Part shown: one piece after another, positions 20,510 to 29,470 of the stretch
Position numbering within the stretch: the stretch's first letter is position 1
How the letters are laid out: each line of letters starts with the position of its first letter
Source: Paraniabella defluvii
GTDB taxonomy: Bacteria; Bacteroidota; Bacteroidia; Chitinophagales; Chitinophagaceae
NCBI GenBank assembly: GCA_019316985.1
Contig: CP079215.1
Location: 4,588,001-4,652,000 of the forward strand
Reading direction: 5' to 3'
DNA length: 64,000 nucleotides
Position numbers and translations under genes: made by a program
Notes under the pieces: generated by a model
What the model saw: only the letters and a program-made list of their open reading frames with translations
Database searches by the model: none
Told to the model about the DNA's origin: nothing

Positions 20510-21378
20510 TTAAGGATTCCTTGAATTCGTTAACAGCCGGTGGTCTATCAGGTCCAGAATAGTATCATCAACATCCGGATTAAATTTTCGGGCATACAGC
20601 TTTCCTGATCCTTCCAGGGCTTCAAAGTCGGTAGTAAGCAGGGTTTTAGGGCTAGCTTTCCCTTCGCTCCAGTCGATATATCTTAAATTATTATTAATTA
20701 AATCATTCCGATATGCTGAATTGTATAAAATTGTCTGGAAGAAAAACTCGTCTGGTCCCCAGGTTTGCCGGAAGAACCTGACAACACGAGGGTTTTTACG
20801 GCTGTATTCCAAAATAAACCGGATATGTGTTGTAGCAAGAGTCATCCACTGGGATCTGCCGGTGAGCAGTAAATCGGAAGGTAAACTCCTTTTTGGGGTT
20901 ACAGTATTTACCATGCGTTCCAGAAAATATTTTCCCCGGAAGCTAAGGTCTACCCAATGGTATCGCTGAACTTTTTGTTGGGCTTCCTGCCACCAGTCAG
21001 AATCGCTTAAACGCATTTCCATAAAAGATTTCCCTGTATAGTGATCAAGAAAGCCATGCACTTCTTCAGCCGGCTTTAACGGGTAATCAGATTCGCTTAG
21101 AAGATTAATGTGATCATATTCTTTGTGCTGTGATATAATCTCATCCATTGAATTTAACGTGGCCTTAACCATGCTATAGCCACCCCAGTTCACTCTTGTC
21201 CGCTTTTTGATAAAAAAGATATTATCGGTACCAGAAAGATATTTTTAAAGGGATCAATTAAGGTTTTCTTGTCAACATGGATATAGATGTCAGCATCCTT
21301 ATAAGAAATGGCACGTACCAAACGGGCTAATAACCGGGGCGATTTATGCGCCAAAATAAGATGAGCAAGGATAGCCAT
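20510..21378 (-). CDS. Core-2/I-branching beta-1,6-N-acetylglucosaminyltransferase-like protein, frameshifted
   Basis: Glycosyltransferase of the core-2/I-branching (GT14) family, probably adding GlcNAc or xylose-like sugars to a surface glycan. The preferred start at 21378 gives MAILAHLILAHKSPRLLARL; an in-frame ATG at 21432 would add 18 non-typical residues. Family features are IYIHVDKK, VNWGGYSMVKATLNSM, YDHINLLSESDYPLKP (acceptor/donor motif), GSQW-like GRSQWMTL and WGPDEFFFQTIL. One break lies near 21205. About 290 residues. It stands alone. Confidence 0.85.
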
Positions 21379-21432
21379 AGAGCCTTTGTTTAATAATTTA
21401 TTACCGGGCAAAAATAGTTCGGATATACCCAT

Positions 21433-21837
21433 TTAAAATACCAGATGTTATCTTAAAAAAGGGTTTTTATACAAACGTGCATAATGAAGGAAAGCTTTTT
21501 ACCGGCCGCTTATCGATCTTTTGTTGAACCATAGATGCTTCTACAGGCAGGTGATTCAGCAACAAGCTCAGTTTCATAATATTTGTTTGGAATACAGATG
21601 GAAAATAAGGATACTTATTCATTATAATAAAAATAATTGTTTTTTATTAAGAGCGCCATACCGCATCTTGTTGGAGCCAGATACAGGCTAAGTTGGCACC
21701 CGACTAAATTTTTAACACCCAAATCAGCTGATGCTTAGCCGAAGCAAGCATAAAATATGCCTTAAAAAATATCATTTCCCGTTCCAAAGAAATTGTATGC
21801 TTTTATATGGTGAAAGATAAAAACAGAGGGAACGTTC
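21433..21837. other. Intergenic stretch with one possible 36-codon peptide
   Basis: On the minus strand 21467-21577 encodes a 36-residue frame starting MKLSLLLNHLPVEASMVQQK. I recognise no family and see no promoter for it. The remainder is AT-rich with no clear gene, hairpin or repeat. Confidence 0.25.
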
Positions 21838-21868
21838 TTGATTCATTGATTCGAACGCTCTATTTTTG
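21838..21868 (+). promoter_or_regulatory. Bacteroidota-type promoter of the bestrophin gene
   Basis: TTG (21838-21840), a 20-nt spacer and TATTTTTG (21861-21868) match the -33/-7 consensus. The predicted start point is about 20 bases before the ATG. A small inverted repeat (TTGGTA/TACCAA around TTTCG) overlaps its downstream edge. Confidence 0.6.
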
Positions 21869-21894
21869 GTATTTCGTACCAACAATAAAGCAAT

Positions 21895-22901
21895 ATGCAC
21901 GCAGGCAGACGATTTACACCGATAGAATTTATGAAATGGACCAGCCATGATACTTACTGGATGCTGTTCCTGGCAGCGGTACCAACGGTATTGTATTATT
22001 TCGGTCTTAAATTTTTAGCATTACCCTGGCAACCTACTGCTATTGTAGGAACAGCGGTTGCTTTTATTGTAGGATTTAAAAATAATGCCAGCTATAACCG
22101 TTTATGGGAGGCGCGCCAGATCTATGGCGCTATTATTAACGATAGCCGGAGTTTTGCTTACACGCTCCGGGATGCCCTGGGCGGTAAGCAGTCGATAATA
22201 GCCAAACGCATGTTTTACCGGCATTTTGCCTGGCTTACCGCCTTGCGCTTCCAACTAAGGGAGCCGAGGGCCTGGGAAAACATGGGACACAAACGCAATA
22301 AAAATTTTCGCGCTTCACACTACGATATCCCAGAAGCACTAAGCAAAGTAGATGTAGAGCTGGCGCGCTACCTGGGGCAGGATGAGTTAACTTATATTCT
22401 CTCTAAAAAGAACCGTGCTACACAGTTAACAGCCGTGCAATCGGAGGAGTTGGCTTTTTAAGAAATAACGGGGCTATCAACGATTTTCAATGGACACAGT
22501 TGCAGCAAGGCCTGATGAAACTCACCGATCACCAGGGCAAGGCAGAGCGTATTAAGAATTTCCCTTATCCCCGAAACTTTTCATCTATCGCTACTTACCT
22601 GCTCTTTATTTTCGTCATATTAGTGCCTTTCGCCTTACTGCGTGAATTTGACCGGTTGGGAGACGGAACCTTTCTGGAAGGTTATTCACTTTGGTTCAAT
22701 ATTCCTTTTTCGGCAGCTATTACCTGGGCTTTTCATACATTGGACACGGTGGGAGAGAGCTCAGTAAATCCTTTTGAGGGGAGCGCCAACGACGTACCCA
22801 TTACACAAATTAGTCGCACAATTGAAATTGATATGCGCGATATGCTGGATGAAACTAATCTGCCGCCGGCCATTGTACCCAAGAATAATATTGTGCTGTA
22901 A
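21895..22901 (+). CDS. Bestrophin-family anion channel, frameshifted
   Basis: Inner-membrane bestrophin homologue (formerly UPF0187), a pentameric anion or cation channel. It begins MHAGRRFTPIEFMKWTSHDT and has the family segments FIVGFKNNASYNRLWEARQI and DSRSFAYTLRDAL. After a missing base near 22462 come NFPYPRNFSSIATYLLFIFV, AITWAFHTLDTVGESSVNPF and DVPITQISRTIEIDMRDML, the conserved C-terminal cytosolic motif. About 336 residues, normal for bacteria. It is a single gene with its own promoter and a downstream bidirectional terminator. Confidence 0.92.
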
Positions 22902-23020
22902 TGTAGAGCACGCCGGGAAAGGACCACTGCCGATAGCAGCAGGTCATGGATGAAGAGTTACAGTTTTATGGCAATGTTCCTGTTAAGACTGTTCACCATT
23001 GTACAGTAAAAGCAATAAAA

Positions 23021-23047
23021 AATGCCGCAGATTGCTACTGCGGCATT
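23021..23047. terminator. Bidirectional terminator between bestrophin and nagB
   Basis: Perfect 10-bp stem AATGCCGCAG/CTGCGGCATT with a 7-nt loop between two convergent genes. A T-run follows on the minus strand, and an AT-rich tract follows on the plus strand. Confidence 0.8.
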
Positions 23048-23096
23048 TATATATTTTAAAGGAAGGAGCCTTGAGCTCTTTCGCCTGTTGTAGTGG

Positions 23097-25023
23097 CTAG
23101 TACATCCATCTCACAAAAGCCTCCATAGCGGCATAGTGGGTGAGCCCTAAGTCTGCATAAATCTTTGCGGTAGCGGCATTTCTTTCTTCGGCTCTTTGCC
23201 AGAACTCGCGGTCATCACTTCCCTGGAAAGGCACACTGTCTTTTTGCGACTGGTGAATAAAGATGCCAAAGCGTTTTTAAGCACCTGCGCCGGGCTCATA
23301 GGTATGGCCATTTCGATATCTTCAATATCCCATTCCTGCCAGGCACCTTTGTACAGCCAAAGCCAGCAGTCATTGATCCATTCGTCGCCATCGGCTTTGA
23401 TGCGTTGTAAGGCTTTTAGTACGGCATTAAAACAAACCAGGTGGGTGCCATGGGGTCGGCAAAATCACCGGCGCAATATACCTGGTGAGGTTTTACTTCA
23501 CGCAGCAATTTTACGGTCAGGTCCACATCTTCTTCACCCAATGGTTTTTTCTCAATAGTACCCGTTTCATAAAAAGGCAGGTTCTGAAAATGTACATTGT
23601 TAGGATCGATGCCTACGTAGTTACAGGTGGCTTTGGCTTCTCCCCGGCGGATCAATCCTTTTAAAGACCGGATGGTAGGCGAATCTACCTGCCCTGGTTT
23701 TTTACCGGAGATATAGGTTCTGGCTTCATTTAAGATTTGCCCTGGTTTATCGGAGTTAATATCAGCAATTTCATTAAAGCCTACAGCAAAATCCAGGAAC
23801 CGGGTTACAAACTCATCGGTTACAGCAATATTGCCCGAGGTTTGGTAAGCCACATGCACTTCATGCCCCTGGTCGTGCAGGCGTTGGAAAGTGCCTCCCA
23901 TGCTGATGATATCGTCATCCGGGTGTGGGGAAAATATGATGCATCTTTTAGGATACGGCTCCGACCTTTCGGGATGTGCCGGTATTACCGCATTGGGTTT
24001 GCCGCCGGGCCAGCCGGTAATGCTGTCGCGCAGCATATAATACACTTCAAGGTTAATTTCGTAGGCGTCGCCTTTCTCCACTAACAGATCACTGAGCCCG
24101 TTGTCATTATAATCTTCGTTGGTAAGGCTCAGTACCGTTTTGCCCAGCTGCAAAGCCATATTGACAACGGCTTTTTTATGTTTTTAGGCGTCCACTCACA
24201 ATCGCCGGTGAGCCAGGGCGATTTGATACGGGTAAGACCCGATGCCGCTGCTTCATCAATAACGAAGGTTACATTATCGTGGTTTTGCAGGAAGGAAGCC
24301 GGAACGATCTCTGAATCTTCATCTTCTACCGCTTTTTTTTACAGCAGTAGCCTTGGCTGGGCCCCATGCCATGAGCACGATCTGTTTGGATTTCATGATG
24401 GTGCTGATACCCATGGTAATAGCCATACGGGGTACTTCTGAAATATTGGCAAACTCGTAGGCATTGGCCAGGCGGGTACTGTTGGTCAGGTTCACCAGGC
24501 GCGCGTTTTGGTATAAATGCCCGAGCCGGGTTCGTTAAACCCTATATGGCCGTTGTTACCAATTCCCAGTATTTGCAGATCGATACCACCTGCTGCATCT
24601 ATCTTTTTTCATACTCAGCACAGGCGGCTTTAATATCTTCTTTTTTATTTCACCATTAGGGATGTTAATATTTTCCGGTTTAATATCCACATGATCAAAA
24701 AGGTGGTTATGCATAAAGCGGTTATAGCTTTGTGGAGCCTCCTTGCTAATGGGATAATACTCATCGAGGTTAAAGGAAATAACGTTGCTGAAGCTGAGGC
24801 CCTCCTCCTTATGCATGCGAACCAGCTCTGCATAAAGGGTTTTGGGGCTGGAACCTGTAGCCAGGCCCAGTACACAGTTTTGTCCCTGTTGCTGTTTTTG
24901 ACGGATGAGGTGGGCAATTGTTTGTGCAATAACCTTTGAACCGCTTTTCACATCAGACTGGATATTTACACTGATCTTTTCAAGACTGTCGATATGATTG
25001 CTTGAAGTTTGTTGTTTACTCAT
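23097..25023 (-). CDS. nagB: Glucosamine-6-phosphate deaminase with C-terminal PIG-L domain, frameshifted
   Basis: The N-terminal half is NagB, converting GlcN6P to fructose-6-phosphate and ammonia. It shows [28 protein letters not shown] and, after restoration, [14 protein letters not shown]. The C-terminal half is a PIG-L/LmbE-like de-N-acetylase domain with the zinc motif [16 protein letters not shown]. Such ~640-residue fusions are typical of Bacteroidota. About six breaks occur (near 24630, 24500, 24345, 24165, 23445, 23270). The restored ending is FVRWMY. It lies 51 bases downstream of the GH20 gene, so released GlcNAc could be processed by the same transcript. The PIG-L activity on its own substrate is unknown. 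Confidence 0.9.
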
Positions 25024-25074
25024 TGCTTGGGTTTGTTTGATTTGAGTAGCCGTATTGATTTAATGAATAATGTA

Positions 25075-26726
25075 TTAATTTTTTCCGAAATAGTTGGTGC
25101 CCCAAAGGTCGTACCGCTTTTTCTGCACTTCTAATCTTTTGCTGAAGTTATCCCAGTTTTTTTGCTCCTGGGGCGTCCATAATACCTCGCTTACTGCCGC
25201 AACACGCGGAAATATCATATATTCTACCTTCGATGAGTTGCTGATATATTCCGTCCACAGGTTGGCTTGCCCGCCCTGCACATACTTTTTCTCCTCGGCC
25301 GTAAGGGCATCCGGGAAAATTTTCCAGCTATATACTTTCTCAATAGGAAGAAAGCCTCTGTTGTCGCTGATCGTAACCGAATCTTCCTTTTTAGCCTGCT
25401 GGTAGTCTATATAAGCGTAGGTAGTGGGGGTCATGATCACATTATGATGTTCCTTGGCAGCCTGGATGCCGCCGGCTTCACCACGCCAGCTCATTACCCA
25501 GGCGTTGGGTGCCAAACCGCCTTCCAGTATCTCATCCCAACCCATCAAGGTTTTACCTTTGGCGTTTAAATATTTTTCCATTCGCTGAACAAAATAACTT
25601 TGAAGGTAGTGTTCAGCTTTATGCTTACTGTCGCCTTAATGTTAAGATCCTTAATTCTTTTTTGGCAATTCGGGCAATTTTGCCAGTTGGTTTTAGGAGC
25701 CTCATCGCCGCCTATATGAACAATTTTGGAAGGGAACAGGGGCAGCACCTCATCCAGCACATCCTGTAAAAAACTGAAAGTAGATTCTTTGCCGGCACAA
25801 AAGATATCATCGTACACTCCCCAGCTTTGCATCACTGTTTTGCTGGTTGTATCGCCGGCCCAGTTGCCGGGCTTGTTTCCTGCTTTCTTAAAAAAATAAT
25901 AGGTTGGCTTTTCGGGAAAGCAACTTAAATAGGGATAGGCGGCAATAGCTGCACTTCCATGTCCAGGCATTTCAATCTCAGGTACAACTGTGATAAACCT
26001 GTCGGATGCATATTTTACAATTTCTTTTACCTGTTCCTGCGTATAGAAGCCTCCATACTGCTGATGAGTATTACCGGTACCTGGATACCTGCCTATAATT
26101 GTTCCGTTACGGTATCCGCCAACCTGTGTCAGCTTGGGATATTTTTTTATTTCTATGCGCCAGCCCTGGTCTTCTGTTAAATGCCAGTGGAAATAATTCA
26201 TTTTATGTAACGCAATATAGTCTATATACCGTTTTATAAATTCAAGGGAAAAACATGCCTGCCTACGTCCAGCATCAGGCCGCGATAGCCTACCGTAGGC
26301 GCATCAGTAATGTTTACAGCAGGTACCCTAAGCATGGTGCCTTTTTCGGTTGGCAGCAGCTGTATGAATGTTTGTATGCCATAAAACGCACCGGGAGCCG
26401 TATTACCGTTGATACTCACGGTATTTTTATCGACATTGAGTGTATATCCATCTTTACCATCTTTACCCGCTTTTATAATAATACCCGACGTACCCCTGGA
26501 TTTTACAGGTAATGTTAAGCCATAGCAACTTTTAAGATAATCATTTAAAAAGTTTGCGGATTTTATTTCATCTTTGGTTTGAGCAACAATGGTTGTTTGG
26601 GACGTAAGCGTAAAAGTCCCCGTTTTTTCAACAATATGTGTGGGCTGGGAATTATACTTATTTTTGCGCAGCTACTAATCCAAATAGCGCAAGCAGAGGC
26701 AAAGCAAGAAAAAATGATTTAAGCAT
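25075..26726 (-). CDS. Secreted beta-N-acetylhexosaminidase (GH20), frameshifted
   Basis: Exo-beta-N-acetylglucosaminidase/galactosaminidase acting outside the cytoplasm on chitin fragments or host-type glycans. The start at 26726 gives a signal peptide (MLKSFFLALPLLALFGLVAA). A GH20b-like domain is followed by the catalytic barrel: GYRGLMLDVGRHVFPL, MNYFHWHLTEDQGWRIEIK, VPEIEMPGHGSAA, and the catalytic Asp-Glu pair in HIGGDEAPK. The C-terminus has GWDEILEGGL and QANLWTEYI. Breaks lie near 26655, 26235 and 25605, with possibly one more. About 550 residues. It is the first gene of a GH20-nagB operon with a LacI-type operator at 26794. Confidence 0.92.
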
Positions 26727-26793
26727 AGCAAAGATTGTTTAAGCAGGTGGCAAGATAAGTAATTTTAGAAGAGCCGGGGATCCCAAATGCAGT

Positions 26794-26805
26794 GCAAACG
26801 ATTGT
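26794..26805 (-). promoter_or_regulatory. LacI-type operator upstream of GH20-nagB
   Basis: GCAAACGATTGT fits GCAAnCGnTTGC with one end mismatch, the usual LacI/GalR core. It lies 68 bases upstream of the GH20 start and 16 bases before the NTF2-like gene, so it could act on either. Similar sites precede the beta-galactosidase and GH109 genes. Confidence 0.5.
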
Positions 26806-26820
26806 CTTTAAAAAGTTTTT

Positions 26821-27303
26821 ATGACGAATAAGCAAATAGTAGAAAAATTTTACGACGCCTTCAGCCGGAAAGATTTTGAAACAATGAACAGCTGCTATGC
26901 AGAAGATATTGTATTCAGCGATCCGGTATTTGGTTTTTTACGGGGAGATGAGGTGAGGGCCATGTGGAAGATGCTTTGCTCCAATGCGAAGGATTTTATG
27001 TTAACCTTTGATGAAATTACCGAAATAGACCATGAGTATTTAACCTGTAAATGGGTAGCATCTTACACATTTGGCGGAACAGGAAGGAAGATTGTAAACC
27101 GCGCAAAAGGGTTTATGAAAATAAACGATGGGAAGATCGTGGAGCACAGCGATGGCTTCAGGTTGAGCACCTGGCTGGCCCAGGCATTTGGTATACCGGG
27201 TAAATTATTTGGCTGGACCAACTTTATGAAGCGCAAGGTACAAAACAGGGCCAGAAAGAACCTGGGCGCTTTTATGGATGGAGAGATGAGGAGCCGGGAA
27301 TAA
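26821..27303 (+). CDS. NTF2-like/SnoaL-type protein
   Basis: An intact 160-residue protein of the NTF2-like superfamily, a small cone-shaped fold used by binding proteins and isomerases. The N-terminal pattern IVEKFYDAFSRKDFETMNSC-YAEDIVFSDPVFG and the strand set TCKWVASYTFGG...VNRAKGFMKINDGKIVEHSDG are typical. The C-terminal basic helix (FMKRKVQNRARKNL) resembles the nuclear-transport-factor-like subgroup common in Bacteroidota. Substrate unknown. It is divergent from the GH20 gene and convergent with ung. Confidence 0.8.
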   Translation: MTNKQIVEKFYDAFSRKDFETMNSCYAEDIVFSDPVFGFLRGDEVRAMWKMLCSNAKDFMLTFDEITEIDHEYLTCKWVASYTFGGTGRKIVNRAKGFMKINDGKIVEHSDGFRLSTWLAQAFGIPGKLFGWTNFMKRKVQNRARKNLGAFMDGEMRSRE

Positions 27304-27346
27304 CAGGGCCTCGGGGCGGCCCGTAGTTCCTCCCCGCTTTTTGTAC

Positions 27347-28014
27347 CTACAGTTTCCAGTCTACCGGGGTTATTCCCTTCTCCATTAAATAATCGTTGGT
27401 TTTTGAAAAATGCCGGCACCTAAAAAACCGGCATGCGCCGAAAGGGGCGAGGGATGGGCTGCTTTAAGTATCAGGTGTTTTGAAGGATCAATAAACGCTG
27501 CTTTTTCCTGGGCGAATTTCCCCATAATAAAAACACCACATTTTGTTTTTCTTCGGCTATTGTGCGTATTACCGCATCTGTGAATTGCGCCCAGCCTATT
27601 TTAGCATGGCTCATGGGTTCTGCCGCACGAACGGTTAAAGAGGCGTTCAGCAGGAAAACTCCCTCAGCCGCCCATTTGCTGAGGTCTCCGTTTGCAGGTC
27701 TTTCCATGCCGATATCTGTTTGCAGCTCCTTAAAAATATTTACCAGCGAAGGCGGCGGGGAACACCCGGCTGTACCGAAAAACATAACCCGTGAGCCTGG
27801 CCCGGACCGTGATAGGGGTCCTGGCCAAGGATCAGTACTTTAACCCGGTCAAAAGGTGTGGAATTAAATGCATTAAAGATCATCTGTCCCGGGGATAAAT
27901 AATCTTCTTTTGTTCTCTTTCTGTTTTAAGATGTTTAACTATATTGGCAAAATAAGGTTGGGCAAATTCGTATTTTAATTTTTCTTTCCAGGAAGCTTCT
28001 ATTTGTACGTCCAT
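27347..28014 (-). CDS. ung: Uracil-DNA glycosylase, frameshifted
   Basis: Family 1 UDG, removing uracil from DNA in base-excision repair. The start at 28014 gives [20 protein letters not shown]. Restored motifs are the catalytic water-activating loop [48 protein letters not shown] and the DNA-intercalation motif [11 protein letters not shown]. Missing bases are inferred near 27890 (in the GGGG run), 27768 and 27510, with probably one more near 27430. The end VDWKL gives about 222 residues, the normal length. Confidence 0.93.
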
Positions 28015-28175
28015 TGATCTTATCGTTTAAAATTCAAACCTACATGAAATTTTTCAATCATAAAATCGGTTCTGTTCTGTGGGATGATTTTTGCATATGC
28101 AGGAAAGGTTGAAAAACCGCAACAACTATAGCTGGTATATAAAAAAACGTAAATTACTGTAATGATTTTTAAACT

Positions 28176-29086
28176 ATGGAATATATAGATTATTATAAAG
28201 TACTAGGTGTAGAAAAAAACGCATCAGCCGATGATATCAAAAAAGCTTACCGTAAACTGGCGCGAAAACATCACCCGGATTTAAATCCTAACGATCCGGA
28301 GGCTGTGAAAACCTTCCAGCAGATCAACGAAGCTCATGAGGTGCTAAGCGACCCCGAGAAACGTAAGAAATATGATCAGTATGGCAAAGACTGGAAGCAT
28401 GCCGAACAGTTTGAGCAGGCACAGCAGCAAAGACAGCAGGAGAGCGGTGCCCAGCAGCCTTTTGGCAACGAAGAATATTTTTCTTACAGCAATGAAGGCG
28501 ACTTTTCCGATTTCTTCTCACAGATGTTCGGAGGTATGGGGGAGGAACGTCGTCAAAAAATGTAAAATATAAAGGGAAAGACTATAGGGCGGAAGTGAAG
28601 CTGGGTTTGAAAGATGCCTACAAAACGCATCAGCAAACCTTCACAGTAAATGGAAAGAACATCCGCATTACTGTGCCCGCCGGTATTGAGAACGGGCAGG
28701 AGATAAAGATCAAAGGCTATGGCGGCCCGGGAGTAAATGGCGGCCCTGCGGGAGACCTGTTTATCACCTTTCAGATCATCAACGACACGTCGTTTATAAG
28801 AAAGGGAAATGATTTATATAAAGAAGTGCCTCTCAGTTTATATAAAGCAGTTTTAGGCGGAGAGGAAACCATCGATACAATGGATGGGAAGGTGAAACTG
28901 ATTTTGCAACCCGAAACACCCAACGGTACGAAAGTGCGTTTAAAAGGAAAAGGGTTCCCCGTGTATAAAAGCGAAGGCAATTTTGGAGACCTCTATATCA
29001 CATGGCAGGTGGTTTTACCTACAAATCTTACAGCTAAAGAAAAAGAATTATTTCAACAACTGGCCGATGAAGCCTCTAAAAAATAA
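28176..29086 (+). CDS. cbpA: DnaJ-type co-chaperone (CbpA-like), frameshifted
   Basis: Hsp40 co-chaperone stimulating DnaK. The J domain (residues 1-70) contains the HPD motif in [14 protein letters not shown] and ends [15 protein letters not shown]-rich linker leads to [14 protein letters not shown] missing base in the A-run near 28560 breaks the frame. The C-terminal substrate-binding domains show [45 protein letters not shown] and GDLYITWQV. There is no zinc-finger domain, so it is the CbpA type. Restored length is about 304 residues. It is followed after three bases by cbpM. Confidence 0.92.
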
Positions 29087-29089
29087 GCT

Positions 29090-29362
29090 ATGACCAACGA
29101 CAACAGTATTTTGATAGAGGAATGTTGCAGGCATTACAGCATTGAAACCTCCTTTGTAAGAACATTAAATGATCAGGGACTGATTGAGCTGAGTTATATT
29201 AACGAGTCTTATTTTATCCATAACGACCAGCTTTCACTCCTCGAAAAATATATGCATCTGCATTACGACCTGGACATTAACATGGAGGGTATTGAAGCCA
29301 TCAGTCACTTATTGGAGAAAATAGAAAAGCTTCAGGCAGAGTTGCGGCTTTTAAAAGGATAA
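29090..29362 (+). CDS. cbpM: CbpM-like chaperone modulator (MerR-type helix-turn-helix fold)
   Basis: An intact 90-residue protein that in E. coli binds the J domain of CbpA and inhibits it. The pattern ILIEECCRHYSIETSFVRTL-NDQGLIEL, then HNDQLSLLEKYMHLHYDLDI-NMEGIEAISHLLEKIEKLQAEL, matches the MerR_2/CbpM family with a C-terminal coiled coil. It starts three bases after the DnaJ stop, a conserved and functionally coupled pair. Confidence 0.85.
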   Translation: MTNDNSILIEECCRHYSIETSFVRTLNDQGLIELSYINESYFIHNDQLSLLEKYMHLHYDLDINMEGIEAISHLLEKIEKLQAELRLLKG

Positions 29363-29385
29363 CAGCCGTTGTAGTACAATTAAGG

Positions 29386-29402
29386 GCAATCGTTTGCGCA
29401 AA
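29386..29402 (+). promoter_or_regulatory. LacI-type operator upstream of the beta-galactosidase gene
   Basis: GCAATCGTTTGC fits GCAAnCGnTTGC exactly and continues as GCAAA. The 16-nt core CAATCGTTTGCGCAAA differs at one base from the reverse complement of the site in front of the GH109 gene. Confidence 0.6.
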
Positions 29403-29469
29403 GCTTTGTGGTTAGCGGGTTTCACTGTTTCTTTGAGGATTGTTTTTCAATTATTCCAACCACAAAGTT
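29402..29469 (+). repeat. Long-range inverted repeat in the lacZ leader
   Basis: CTTTGTGGTT (29404-29413) and AACCACAAAG (29458-29467) are perfect inverted repeats; flanking A/T pairs extend the stem by two after one G-T pair. The second arm ends three bases before the start codon, so the folded form could hide it. Confidence 0.5.
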
Positions 29470-29470
29470 T

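Noticed and set aside
27410-27434. Hairpin ATGCCGG/CCGGCAT that looks like a terminator
   Set aside because: It lies inside the restored ung coding region ([11 protein letters not shown] segment) and has no T-run on either side that would terminate a known transcript.
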